Origin: Hemerocallis citrina
Lineage: Eukaryota; Streptophyta; Magnoliopsida; Asparagales; Asphodelaceae
NCBI GenBank assembly: GCA_017893485.1
Contig: CM030365.1
Location: 49,521,713-49,585,712 of the forward strand
DNA: 64,000 bases
Direction of reading: 5' to 3'
Position numbers and translations under genes: made by a program. Positions 11,916 through 22,991 of this stretch are shown in pieces. Positions within the stretch are counted from its first letter, which is position 1, and every line of letters starts with the position of its first letter. Under the pieces are notes generated by a model, which worked only from the letters and a program-made list of their open reading frames with translations, had not been told where the DNA came from and made no database searches.

Positions 11916-14900
11916 TAGGATTGGCATTCGGGGGGGCCGGGTCGGGTCGGGTCGGACCCGCCCGGGTTGAAGTATAACGTGGGCGGGTTCGGGTCGGGTT
12001 AGGGTGGCAACCGGGCCGGACCAGGTTGGAAGTCCGAAATGTCGACCCGGTCAACCCGCGAACCCATTCGGGCCTAACCCGTTTCGGGTCGGGCCGGGTC
12101 GCGGGTTGACCCGTTTGATTTTATTTATTTATTTATTTTTACAAATTTTTTTTCACTTAAATAAAATTTACAACATGTTTAACTTGTATAAAAGTGAAAA
12201 AAATGCATATATTAATGATTATTCATTTCAACTACTATGAATTTTTTTTACAAGTTTTTACATACAAATTATAAATACAAGTCCCCCCCCCCCCAACCAT
12301 CTTTTAACCTCTTAAATGAATAAATAAATAAAAATTGTACAACAAGTTTAAGAGATTAAGAATTAATCAAAATTGTATATATTTATTCATTTCAACTTTA
12401 TGAAATTTTTACAACTTTTTACATACAAATACTGTAAAAAAATATACAAATTTTTTCAATTACATGTTTAAAAGGACAATCTAGAGTTCGAGATAACCTA
12501 GAGTTATATTGAAGAAAGGATATTGGACTACTGTCGTGCACCTCTACTTAACCTAAACCTAGAATCTCATTGCCCTAATTCTCTAATCTTGTTGTTGGAC
12601 TTCAGGGGAGTTGCTTTCATTTGTTGATGTAGATGCTGCTTTTTCTTGAGTCCTGTCTTCAGCCTTCATCTAATCTTCAGTGCACACGAGCATCTCCAAC
12701 GAATCCGGCTTCAAGCGATTCCTGTAATCTGTTAGAACTCTGTCACTTGAAGAAAAAACACTTTCAAAAGCAACTGTGGAGACATGAGTTAGTAGATTTC
12801 TAGCCATATGGGAAAGAATAGGAAAAAGATTTTCATGTTTTTTTCACCATTGTAGCACTTCAATCTTAGTACTAGAACTCTCACTATCTTGTTGATTATA
12901 CTAATTTAATTCATTAGGTGCATTAGTCCTAGGTTTTTTTGATTGAATACGAGCAAGTAAATTAAAAGTGGTATCTTCTGATGTACTCTTACCCTTACCT
13001 CTAGAAGTAGAAGTAACTATACTAGTTGTACTACTAGATGGAAAAGTTCTATCATAAAAATCATATAAGCTATTCAATGTCGATTCAAAGCTAGCTAAAA
13101 ATGTGTCGCAATCAATTTTAGATTCATCTCCAAGCAAAGTAAAATACATTTCAATCAAACTCTTCGTACCCGCTAATTTGATACGATCCATAACAGTAGC
13201 TATACAATACAACATAGGAGGGAGATTAAAATACTTCAAAATTTTTTATAAGCGGGAAGAACAACATGGCCAATATATTCGTCCAAAATCATTTCTTAAA
13301 AAGTTTGCATCATAGTAATGATTGAAATAAAAATACTACTATAAGTAGAATCATGAGATGTAGAAAACTTCAAAGTTGCGGTTTTAAAAGGTTCCAAAAA
13401 TCATAATAAAGAATAGGCAAAATACCATGATTTGGGAGTCATTTGAAAAATTTTCCATATTTTTTGCAAGACAAAAATCGTTTATAATATCTTTATATTG
13501 AGTAACAACATTTAGTAAACCGAAAGTAGAGTTCCATCAGTGTTTAACATCTTTAGAAAATTTTCTAAATTGTATTCCCCTAGCTTTACCCCATACTTTA
13601 AATTCTTGTAGCATATGACCACTCAAGCAATAAAATGTGCACATTTTCTAATTGCAATTTTATATGGATCGGATACTTTCAATGCATATTGTACACATAA
13701 ATTTAAAATATATCTAACATAAAAAAATTTCTTACATGGAGGAGCTAATTGTGTTTCTAATATACTAATCGAAGTATTGTTGTTAGATGCATTACCAAAA
13801 CTAATAGTAAAATTTTTATCACGAATATAATATAAATTACAAACTTCTAAAATACGTGTTGCAATAACTAGTCCACTATGGGGATATGGAAAAGCCGCAA
13901 GTGAGATGATTCTCTTTTGAATCATCCAATCACTATCTATCCAATGACAAGTTAAGCCCATCATCAGAATATCGTTACAACCTTCCCAATAATCGGAAGT
14001 TAACGATACTCTACAAGTTAAAGAATACATGACTGCAATTAAAACGTCTCTCATTTCGTTGTAAAGTTTAAAATAATCGGACTTTAGTGTGTTTCTAGGA
14101 ATTCTTCTAAAATATGGATTTAGTGCATTTTGGTTGAAAGACTCGACATTCGTACTCTCGGATTAAAAAAAGGTAGCTCATCTTTAATTACTAATCGGGG
14201 CATTTTCCGACGAACAAGTTCGGGATCATAGGGTTGGTTATCTATTTGTCCGGTTCTAGGTTTGATTTTTTGTTGGCCCTGTTGGTCTTGTACTAAATCT
14301 GTGTACATTTAAAATGTATCGTTTAATTGTACTCGTTCCCTCACCCTTTTTCTATTTGTAACTCTTTCTACAATGTTTACAAATCTTATGTCCTACACCC
14401 GGATTATTCTCATAGGGTCATAAAATCTGTGCCAATCACTTGTTTCTCCCCTAGTTTTTCTATTACTAGTAGGTTCAGTTTGTTGTGTTTATCATGCATT
14501 TATTCTATTTTGTGTGCAGGAATATCATGAGTTCCTACCATAAGATTATGTGTAAATTCGGGTTCAATTTGTGGGCTATTGGAGGCCGAAGTGAAGTACC
14601 GGTGGAATCTTGTTCACTTTGGCTACGACCGCTACCTCGTGATCTAGATATGATAATAGTAAACAGTGTATGTGATAAAAAAACGATTTCTAGTGTTTTA
14701 CAAGTGTATGTGAAATAATAAAAAACGATGTTGGAGGTATATGTTAAAAAATAAAATCTAAAAACAGTATGAGGGTTGAGAGAGAGAAAAGCAAAAAATC
14801 AACAAACAAATATGATACAAAAAATTATAACTACAAAAAAAATTAAGACAATAGAAGGGTTGTGAAATTTTTACCGTACTTCACGGATAATCGGTATATA

Positions 14901-15498
14901 TAGGAATGAGAGAGAAAATAAAAGTAGAAGTAGAACTTTGGTCCGTCCGGTAGTCGTTGAAAGAGAGAAAAATAGAGCTTCTTTGTTGGAATGAAGGAGT
15001 TGTAGTAGACGAGTTGAGAGTTGAATTCGATACAATCGGAATTTTGCACTTCTTTGTTGCTTGCTTCTATGTTGAAAAAATTTGATTGTATTGAGATTGA
15101 ATTGAGTAGTAGTAGTAGAGTAAAAGAGAATTAGATGTGAAATTTGTAGATTGAATTAAGGGATATATATAGGGGGAAAAAAACAAACAAAAACAAAAAC
15201 AAAAACAAAAAAATGGCTAAAAACAGAGCCATTGGGTATGTTTGTTGCCATTTGACCCGCATGGGTCACCCGTTGGACCCGTTCGGGTCTAACGTTCAAA
15301 ACCTGCGGGTCGACCTGTGAGTTGGCGGGCGGGTTGGACAATTTTACCGGTTCGAGTGGTCCGGGTTGAGTTCGGAATATTGGCGACCCGCGTCGACCTA
15401 CTTAGAACCGCGGGTCCAACCCGGACCCAAACCGCTCAATTGCGGGCCAGGTTCGAGCGAGCGGGTCGCGGGGCAACCCGGTCCGTTTGCCATCCCTA
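11916..15498 (-). mobile_element. hAT transposon with decayed transposase in the COQ10 intron
   Basis: The right end, read inward, is TAGGGATGGCAAACGGACCG. At the left a matching TAGGGTGGCAACCGGGCCGG starts at 12,000, and a second related terminus (TAGGATTGGCATTCGG) starts at 11,916, so the left end may be two nested termini. Both subterminal regions are dense in GGGTCGGG/CGACCCG words. A minus-strand transposase gene fills the centre. No convincing 8-bp target duplication is visible: GGCC flanks both the 11,916 and 15,498 ends but the rest differs. Confidence 0.8.
12660..14700 (-). pseudogene. hAT (Ac / RICESLEEPER-type) transposase, broken
   Basis: Reading right to left, a Ser/Arg-rich start lies near 14,650. 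A BED-type zinc-finger remnant follows (CKHCRKSYK then GTST near 14,320-14,395), then LVIKDELPF (about 14,190). The catalytic-core stretch RVSLTSDYWEG with a WIDSDWMIQKRII motif is at about 13,900-14,000, with ILNLCVQ(Y)ALKV downstream. The C-terminal hAT dimerisation motif reads VSTVAFESVFSSSDRVLTDY (about 12,720-12,785). The domain order is complete, but several frameshifts and stops separate the pieces, one of them just after the dimerisation motif (D-stop-MK). Such a transposase would cut at the 11,916-15,498 ends. Confidence 0.85.
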
Positions 15499-15872
15499 GG
15501 CCGTGAATGAAAGCTTGCTTTTTGTTTGAAACTGATATCCCCCTTTCTAGTTATTGAAATAGAGCAAGGAACACTAGAGAAACTTGAGCCATATATTGCT
15601 TCCATGCGAAAAAGTATTCCTCATTGCAAGTTGGTGAGAATCAAATGAGATAACTATTCTGCTTTCTTGTCTCTACTCTGGTTGGTTTTTTATTTTAACG
15701 ACTATCTTCATCTCAAACATTCATTACATTCCATTTGTAATGTTAACAAGTCCTAGTATTGGAATATATTCAATTTACGCATCATGTTCTGGTCTTATTA
15801 CTTTCCAATTTGTTTTTTTATAATTCTTCTTTATTTTATAAATTAGACTGAATGTAATCTGTTATGGAGCAG

Positions 15873-15995
15873 GTGGCCTCCATGTTCTTCAAGGAAGTGG
15901 TTTCTCGACTAGTTGGCTCATTCAGTGATCGCTGCCTCAAAATTTATGGCCCTGGTGTTCAAGTTCACGAAAATGCTTACGGTCAAGGCAGATAA
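15873..15995 (+). CDS. COQ10: COQ10, terminal coding exon
   Basis: This exon of 40 codons plus TAA encodes VASMFFKEVVSRLVGSFSDR and then a short tail ending ENAYGQGR. It is the C-terminal helix and tail of the COQ10 START-like domain and continues in phase 0 from the exon at 3223-3354. It follows a splice acceptor (ggagcag, 15866-15872). The stop is at 15993-15995, where plant COQ10 proteins usually end. No lesions are seen. Together the two exons supply about 84 residues, roughly the last third of the protein. The long helix starting FFKEVV packs over the lipid-binding cavity in this fold family. Confidence 0.88.
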   Translation: MASMFFKEVVSRLVGSFSDRCLKIYGPGVQVHENAYGQGR

Positions 15996-17141
15996 TTTCA
16001 GTAGTTTTGATTTCGAGCATATTGGATACTGGTGATAATGTTAGATTTCCTCAATTTATTATCAGATAAAATACACAGCAGGCTCAGCAGAGGGCAACAG
16101 GCAAAAGAGTGGCATTTACAGTTTTTATTTTGTTCCATGATAAGCTTCAACTGGTTAGGATAATATTAATGCTAGTGACTATATTGTGTATAAAGCTTGT
16201 CTGAATGCTAAAATCATTTTTGTTGTTAAATGACATTACCAATGAAAGATCATAAAAACATAGAGCTTTGTGTTTCCTCCCCATTTTATTTTCTTTGTTC
16301 CAGAACAAGAATGATGTGCGATTAGTGGTGAATTAAGAGTTTACTTTCTTCGTTGCTGTCAGGGCTGTACGTGTTTATGAAAAGTGCATTCATAATTAGC
16401 GATAAAAGAAAAGTGATTTTTGCTGTGCTGTGTCTGCTGCAGTGGTTTATGGTGATGGATGAGTTTGCAATATGGTGATGAATATGAGTTTGCAAATGGT
16501 CTATGGTGATGAATATGAATTTGCAACGGAGCTCCGATAAATTGATAATCCAATTTACATTCCAAAAGAAAAAAAAAAATGAACGGAAAAAGAAGAAAGA
16601 AAATCATAATAGGCATATGTTGTATATTAGAAGAGATCATGTATATTAGGCTGATGTATATTAGAAGAGATCATACAATACTTTTTTCCATCTTTGGACG
16701 AAAATGTTTCTAGAGGAAGAAATGTTATGAATATCCCAAGTTGTTGCTAATATATTAACTGATGCGTTGGATTCCTTTGTGTTATGTATATTGAAAAGAA
16801 ATAATCAGTATTAAGGGAAAGGAAGGAATCTAGATAAAAACAAGATCTTTAAATATGTTAGATATTGAATATTCCAACAGAAGCAACAAACAGTACTGAA
16901 CTCCTAAAAGTAAAATGTGCTGCTTGCCCAGTCTTTCAAGAACTTCTCGCCTTTTTCCAGGTATTGATCTCTGGCCGTTGTAAGTATTTGAAAATTCTTT
17001 GTTTGAAATACAACAAAAAAACAACAAAGAGAAGAACAACAAAATATTATATATTGACACAAATGTACAGTCAATTCAAATAGTATGTGGTAAGAATCTT
17101 AGAACTTTCTCGGAAGAAAATTTTATAATACCCCCTCCTTT
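15996..17141 (+). other. COQ10 3' UTR and downstream spacer
   Basis: The first 250 bases or so after the stop probably include the 3' UTR. I cannot place the polyadenylation site; candidate signals such as 'aatgaaag' near 16,240 are weak. No further gene is recognisable up to the pararetroviral sequence. A 19-bp direct repeat (tgtatattagaagagatca) occurs at about 16,619 and 16,653. Short open frames around 16,830-17,083 on both strands match nothing I know. Confidence 0.45.
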
Positions 17142-17152
17142 TGGTATCAGAG
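17142..17152 (+). promoter_or_regulatory. Pararetroviral primer binding site (tRNA-Met type)
   Basis: TGGTATCAGAG is the minus-strand primer site conserved in caulimovirids. It lies upstream of the first viral frame, as expected for the leader of the terminally redundant RNA. Confidence 0.6.
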
Positions 17153-17239
17153 AATAACAGACCCTTTAAGACCCGACCATCTAGGACATAGTATATATAG
17201 ATCAAGAAGAATTAATTTTTAAACAGACGCAAATTTTCC

Positions 17240-17494
17240 ACTGTTTACAATTAATGTTTAGAATTAATAGTTACTACTCTTAAAGAAAAAAGAATCAATT
17301 ATTAAAAGAATATCTAATAAATTAGACTCAGTAAATTAGAAAATCTACCAAATAGAAAAGATCTTTTAGAATTAAAAGAGGTAATAAATCATAATAAACC
17401 AAAGAAATTAGAAATAGAATTAGAAACCCTTTTAGAAAAATCAAAAGAAAATAAAAAGATATTAGAAGAGATTAAACAAATCGTCCTTAGTTAA
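17240..17494 (+). pseudogene. Badnavirus-like ORF1 remnant
   Basis: A Lys/Glu/Leu/Ile-rich coding-like stretch ends with TAA at 17,492-17,494. The last 57 codons or so are open; upstream of about 17,330 the sense appears to move to another frame. The stop overlaps the ATG of the next frame in a TAATG arrangement, typical of translationally coupled caulimovirid genes. The ORF1 product is a small virion-associated protein of poorly known role. Confidence 0.5.
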
Positions 17495-17799
17495 TGAATA
17501 ATATAAGCAACGAAGTCATTGACTATAAAGAAATATTTCAAGAAATAGAAGGTAGAGACGCCTACATCCCCCAATCTCAATCAGATAAAGTACTTTTTAA
17601 ACAAAATAGTATTATTATAAAACTATTAATTGAACTATAAAAAATCATACAATATCCAAAGACCAACTTTGTCCGAAATACAAGACGAGATTACTAAGCT
17701 AACACATAGTATTCCAAGATATCATTAGAACCAACAGGTAAAGAAAAACTAACTAGGAAACCAATTACTTTCAGATTCCCTACTCATCAAACAGAATGA
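17494..17799 (+). pseudogene. Badnavirus-like ORF2 remnant
   Basis: The frame begins with the ATG of TAATG at 17,494 and its nominal end is the TGA at 17,797-17,799. That TGA overlaps the ORF3 start codon as ATGA. The length of 101 codons is close to the usual badnaviral ORF2 (nucleic-acid-binding virion-associated protein). There is an in-frame TAA near 17,638 and a likely frameshift after it, so it is not functional. Confidence 0.55.
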
Positions 17800-18111
17800 A
17801 TAATAGAAATCAATCAAGTGTACAAAAATTCACGGGACCCTCTAGAACTCTTAGAACCACAGAGCAAGGCTCAACTAGCAATACAAGACATTTGTTAGAA
17901 AGACTATTTAGTAGAAGGGCTAATAATTATGATATTGAATTAGAAGAATTAATAGATCCAGAACAAGATTATGATAGATTCCGAAAAGAGGGATTAACTG
18001 TACTTAATCTCAGAACTTTGTATCAAACTGGAAGATTCGAATTTAGAACAGAATTTTTTAGGCATAACAGAGAACAAGCTATTAGCTGTTTATGGAATCA
18101 TACATGTATCA
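17796..18111 (+). pseudogene. ORF3 polyprotein, N-terminal part (leads into movement protein)
   Basis: The frame starts at an ATGA overlap with ORF2 and runs open for about 100 codons. It is rich in Arg, Asn and Glu and ends at the entry into the movement-protein domain. There the LARD-like element interrupts it, and the domain resumes on the far side at 61,584. The flanking pentamers (TATCA at 18,107-18,111 and TATCC at 61,584-61,588) are the target duplication. Movement proteins of this family enlarge plasmodesmata for cell-to-cell spread. This copy cannot be expressed intact. Confidence 0.7.
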
Positions 18112-18876
18112 TGTAGCGCCCCGAATTTCTAATAAATAAAATTAAAAATACTTGGCACAAATTCCAGAATCAACTTCAATGTAATCATAAACATAGCAAC
18201 CAAATACAGGAAAAATTAAAACTTTTTATTACATCAATTGTTTACAAAGCACAGCGAAAAGTTAAACACATTGAATTACATTTTCTTTTCTTTTACAATT
18301 TACATAAGCTACATTATCATTCTATCACATGCATCCAATCCCAAGCTAATGGTACCTACCTGTAAAACATGAGGCTAGAGATAACCCTAACCCTCAAAAC
18401 TATAAGGGTCAGCCATAACGGTGTGAGTGACAACAAAAAATACAATATAAATAAAACATAAGGAAATAAAATTATAAACAACACATACCGACAGTAGTAA
18501 TAAAAGGAATATGAAATAACAATAAATAAAGTATGAAAATATCAAATGAAACTAGACTAAGTGTCATGTGTAGGAAAACAGAAAACATAAGTATAAAACC
18601 AAGTCAAGAAAACACAAATACAGTATGATGACTCTCTAATGCATACTTGTCAGATTCTATGCATTCCATACTACATAGGTCCGGTGCAAGCCCTTATCGT
18701 TCTCCACTTTATAGGGTTAGATCCCTCGTTATACAACTAATCATACTACGGTGACAGAAACAAGATCCAGAATACTCTGCGAATCGGTATCATACAACCC
18801 ACAACGCGCAAGCATCATGTAAGAATAGCTCAAAAACCGTAGAATCACCTCCCTGCCGTGTACCCCACCGCCGCCC

Positions 18877-18990
18877 CTCGACGTGCAAGTATACAGGCAC
18901 ATTTCATGAATGGGCCCCTCGACCCTCGACACGCGAATGTACCTGTATGTCCCGTGAATAGGCCTGTAGACCCTCGACACGCAAACATAC
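18877..18990 (-). repeat. Short GTCGAGGG repeat inside the LARD LTR
   Basis: Read on the minus strand, about 2-3 imperfect units of 50 bp combine GCGTGTCGAGGGTC with GGCCTATTCACGGGAC. The second LTR has the same block at 26,677-26,790. Related words occur in the internal region of the TRIM at 32,476-33,255. Confidence 0.6.
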
Positions 18991-19996
18991 TAAATATTCC
19001 TCTCGAGACAGAACACACACAGTCCTGGAATGCATCCGTTGGACTGGACCCTAAGAGCATATTCTCACGTTTCCCAAGTTCTATCACATCTCCATTAGTG
19101 CATGTCCTTAAGTTGATTATTATTAAAACACAAATTTCTCCTATCTAGAGTTAGTGTATCCTGCCGGACTTAATTCCACAACAACAACAACCCCAAGACC
19201 CAACTGGTCATAATCCACAAAATCTCATCTGCCGGTTCACAGGAATCCCACTCAACTCCTAGATACTCACAAAACGAATATCAACACCAAAACTTTTGAT
19301 AAAAACTCTTTATTTCGCAATCAAAACGTTTATATCGAGAAAACTTCTTTAATCAACAAAATCCATGTTTATTCAATATACTCATAAATTTTCGGAACTG
19401 AAATAAAATATTAAATCCAATAAATAACTGAGAATCATATTTTAAAGTCATACAATATTACGAAACATTAATCTCTTCGAAAACCGTATATATTCCACTT
19501 TATAAAGTCTTAGTAATACAATTTAAATTCTATCATAAACAAAATACAACTCTTTGTAAAATATTGTAATCTATAACAAAAATATCATCTAAAATAGTAG
19601 ATCAATAATCCATAATATCGAAGAAACGATCGTTTAAGAAAAACGAAGAAAAACTCCAGAAAACAATCAGCCAAAGTGCTGATAGTCGACTGTCAAAGAT
19701 AGTGCAAAACATGACGGTCGATTGTCGAGCAAAAATACGAAACCCAAGAATTGACAGTCGACTGTCATTCTAGTATAAAAATATGGCGGTCAACTGTCAT
19801 ATTAAGAACAATATAGCTTTGAAATTTGTGCACATTTTTGCTGATACTTCGTTAAATCTTCGTAAAATCATAAATTTGCAAAACAAAATTCCTCAGATGA
19901 TCAAATACAACTTGTACAATATACTGGAGTTTATAAAACAAATCAAAACCACATCAGAAGCAAATTTTCATAAAAACTCTTCAAAACAGTAAAAGT

Positions 19997-19997
19997 A

Positions 19998-20062
<65 letters not shown>
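19997..20062. repeat. (TA)n microsatellite
   Basis: An uninterrupted TA dinucleotide run of about 65 bp in the first LARD LTR. The equivalent place in the second LTR carries the foldback MITE. Confidence 0.95.
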
Positions 20063-20066
<4 letters not shown>

Positions 20067-20215
20067 GTTTAAGCATCAGTTAAAGTATCATGATCCATCA
20101 AATAGGAGTAGTATAATATTCAATTTAACTTCAGAATTAATACAATCAAGATTCAATCGAAATTTCACAAAACATCAATTTTCGAAAACTTCTTCAAAAC
20201 AGGGTATATATGAAA

Positions 20216-20218
<3 letters not shown>

Positions 20219-20268
<50 letters not shown>
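20219..20268. repeat. (TA)n microsatellite, Helitron target
   Basis: A TA run of about 50 bp. The Helitron at 20,269 lies directly against it, and TA sequence resumes after 20,846. Confidence 0.95.
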
Positions 20269-20269
<1 letters not shown>

Positions 20270-20846
20270 TAGATTTGCCTGTGGGCACGTGCCTACGGCA
20301 CGTCTTCGGAACGATACAATACACGAAAAGCCCTGTAGACAGTAAACAACAATAATGTAGCTCAAGTTTGAATAGTATGACAATAATTAGTTGTAAATAA
20401 AGTCTATGTTTCTATTAGTATATGTTGAAAAATAATTATAAATAAGGGTGTAAAATTCAACTTCTTAGAATTTTAAGGGTGGAAAATGATGAAATTTAAC
20501 TGTTGAAGAGATATTTGCTATTTTCAATATAACATGTGCAATAAAAAAAGCATAAAAATTCTAAAATTTTACAAACCCGAAATCTTAAAATCTAAATTTC
20601 TAAGTAAATAAAGAAAGAATGTGAGAGAGAGGGGGAGAGAGAGAGAGAAATATGAAAAAGTAAAGAGAGAAGAGAGAGAAAGTAATAAAGTAATGAGTTT
20701 TTTTAGTTTTGGGGGAGAAAATTTTGGTTTTGGGGTTTGAAAGTTTTGGGGGGGAAATGTGTTTTGTGAGGTTGGATCTGAGCCTTTGATTTTGGGGGAT
20801 TGAAGGTGAGCCACTTGATAGCTTTCTTTGTGTTTTATTATATAGA
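20269..20846 (-). mobile_element. Non-autonomous Helitron inserted in a TA microsatellite
   Basis: On the minus strand the element starts TCTATATAATAAAACAC and ends with a hairpin (CGTGCC-GTA-GGCACG), a short spacer and CTAG, with A on its 5' side and T on its 3' side. These are the diagnostic Helitron termini. It carries no Rep/helicase; a GA-rich block (about 20,610-20,690) and G-rich runs occupy its middle. The second LARD LTR has an uninterrupted TA run at this place (46,184-46,247), which shows that the insertion came after LTR duplication and fixes both ends. Confidence 0.85.
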
Positions 20847-22978
20847 TATATATAAAAGTTCAGACACAGCAGTACCAAACCAAAGATAATTCACAAAATA
20901 TAATTCGAAATTCAGATCCGTCAAAAGGGTAGAAAACTAGACAAATCAGGATACAGTTTATATTCACAAAGTTTTCATATAAAACGAATAAAATCAGGTT
21001 GAAAACATAATTCTTTACTGAACAACATGCAGTTTGGAGATATTTCGATTGGTTTCGTAAGCATGAAATGAGATACAAAAGTCGTTAATTAATTCCACAA
21101 AAATTAGGGATTGATCCCAGTCATGTCTAAACATACTCAACAAAATATAGAGTTCAAATTCTATTTTGAATATCAGTTTTAAAATAATATTTCATTCAGA
21201 ATTCACATAGTTCAGAATCTGGAATATACGATATGACTGCAGTAAAACAACAATAACTCATGCATCGAAAATCAAAATTCAGATCCGTCGAAAGTTCTGA
21301 AAACTAAAAACATAACCTACAAATCATGTTCATAAATTTATTTATTTTAATGATGTTAACAGGGTCGAAATTACTGCACAAAAAATTAATTTCGGCTGAA
21401 ACCCTTTAGTCCCGAAAAATCAAGAAACACCCCAACCCTCAAAACTTGATCTTTTTGATCCAATAAGCCTTCTTGTAATATATTAAACACACATACCACT
21501 ACTTAAAATAGTTTACCCATGAATATATGCAATTATAACAATCATTCATTAAGTTTTTCTCATTAAAACCTCAAGAATAGATTATATCTTCATACACACA
21601 GTGAAGAATCTATCTTTAATCAATTTTGTGCATTACACATCATACATACTCATTATAACCCATCAAATCAGTAAGAAAGCAACATACCCATGATTTCTAT
21701 TAGGTTCTTTAACATTCTAAATCATCTATATAAAATTTTAATCATCAATAGCATAGTTTTCAGAAAAAGATTCTATCTTTATTCATCCATCCTTCAATAA
21801 TTCATGATATCATCACACAATCCCCTAAAATGCTTTCTATCATCACATACAACATGCATACAACAACAAGAAATCAAACACATGTCACTCACCTTATTGA
21901 AGAACAACTGAAATAATAAAGAGAATAAGAAAAGTCATTCCTTTCGCAAAAATCCAAGATCCTTGCTTCGAAACTCCAAGAAAACCAATACTAAAATAAT
22001 ATTTTCTTTTTGTAGAGGAGGGGGACGGCTGTAGTGGCTCTTTAATAGACCGAAATCTGAAGTTTTTTGGGTTTTACAATTTATATGGAAACATCCCTTA
22101 ATAAATTTTACTTTACATATATAGACCGTTCTTTAATAAAGTAGTTAAATAAGTTAAATAAATTAAAATAAAACCAAATCCTTTTACTACTGAGTTATCC
22201 AACCATCAAGCATAGCCCAGAAATTAAAAAATTTCAGATTTGTACTCAAAGTAGTAATTTTTCACAAAAGTACCTCTCCTTGTAATATTTGCAAATATGT
22301 CATAAAATATTCGTAAAAATCTAAAAAATTCATAATTATTATCTACTAATAAATATTATATTTTCCAAACAAAATTTCTGACTTTTAGTATCCAAGAAAA
22401 ATATTTGCACAAGATCCACTTAAATTCCATATTTGCAAAAATACCATATTTATTTAAATCTTTACAAAATAAACTCTAAATATATTTTAAATAAATTTTA
22501 TCTTTAATAATGATCTTGGCCAGTCCAAAATCAACAAAAACAAATTTTAATTATTTGTTTGAGATCCAAATCGGCTTTTTACATAAAAGCCCATCTCTTT
22601 CGAAGTATTTATAAAAATAGTTTCTTTATTCAGAAAATCCCAAAATTTAGGATATACTTAATTATAAATAGGAGAATTTTTTCAGTAATTTAAAAGTGGA
22701 GATTTGCACCCAAAAAAAATATTTGCACGTGTAAAATTGATAAATTCATAAAATAGTCAAATTAATTTAAATAAATTTAAAAAATTAAAATATCATAAAT
22801 AAATGAGGAAAATCAATCATTAACCATAAAATTTTAAGAATTCAAAATTTTCTAACTTTGCACGTGTGTTGCACGTGCAAAATTGCAATTTCAAGAAAAT
22901 AGTCAAAATAGTCAATTTTACCAATTTAATATTATCTACTAATGCAAAATAAATCATTTTATTTTGCGGGGTGTTACA

Positions 22979-22991
22979 TCACTCCTCCCTT
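22979..22991 (-). promoter_or_regulatory. LARD polypurine tract
   Basis: On the minus strand the sequence AAGGGAGGAGTGA lies directly before the TGTAACACCCC start of an LTR. This is the position of the plus-strand primer and fixes the element's orientation. Confidence 0.7.

Larger units (their letters stand above)
3355..15872 (+). other. COQ10: COQ10 terminal intron, about 12.5 kb, filled with transposons
   Basis: The intron starts with GT (gtatcc) after the exon ending at 3354 and ends with a TATGGAGCAG acceptor at 15872. Both flanking exons are phase 0 and join in register across a conserved part of the protein. It contains a decayed copia element (3802-9038), a MITE-like segment with small repeats (9690-10,540), and a hAT element (11,916-15,498). 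Little of the sequence appears to be original intron: roughly 3355-3801, 9039-11,915 and 15,499-15,872. Confidence 0.8.
17142..18111 (+). mobile_element. Endogenous caulimovirid (badnavirus-like), left fragment
   Basis: A primer-binding-like TGGTATCAGAG at 17,142-17,152 marks the conventional genome start. Three small frames follow in the order and overlap pattern of badnaviruses: ORF1 remnant, ORF2 remnant, and the start of the large ORF3 polyprotein. The virus sequence is cut at 18,111 by the LARD-like element and continues at 61,584. It is an old, defective, integrated copy: ORF1 and ORF2 contain stops or frameshifts. The family assignment rests on gene order and on the movement- and coat-protein remnants in the right fragment. 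Confidence 0.75.
18112..22978 (-). repeat. LARD LTR, first copy (about 4.9 kb)
   Basis: It matches the split copy 25,895-61,583 along its whole length in three aligned blocks: 18,112-19,731 with 25,895-27,532, then to 21,688 with 45,242-47,080, and the remainder with 60,277-61,583. This copy shows the empty insertion sites of both gypsy elements (GAGCA at 19,727-19,731 and ATACC at 21,684-21,688). It contains a Helitron (20,269-20,846) and long TA microsatellites. No reading frame in it looks genuine. Confidence 0.85.

Noticed and set aside
16830..17083. Overlapping short frames downstream of COQ10 as a possible separate gene
   Set aside because: Both strands are open by chance in AT-rich DNA; no conserved motif, and element A or B comparisons offer no support.
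18741..19148. Arg/Gly/Cys-rich frames on both strands, present again at 26,577-26,948
   Set aside because: They are duplicated because they lie in the two LARD LTRs and come from the GTCGAGGG repeat; no protein family fits.
20165..20383. Open frames reading repeated Tyr-Ile through microsatellites (also near 45,345-46,393)
   Set aside because: These are translations of TA and GA/CT repeats.
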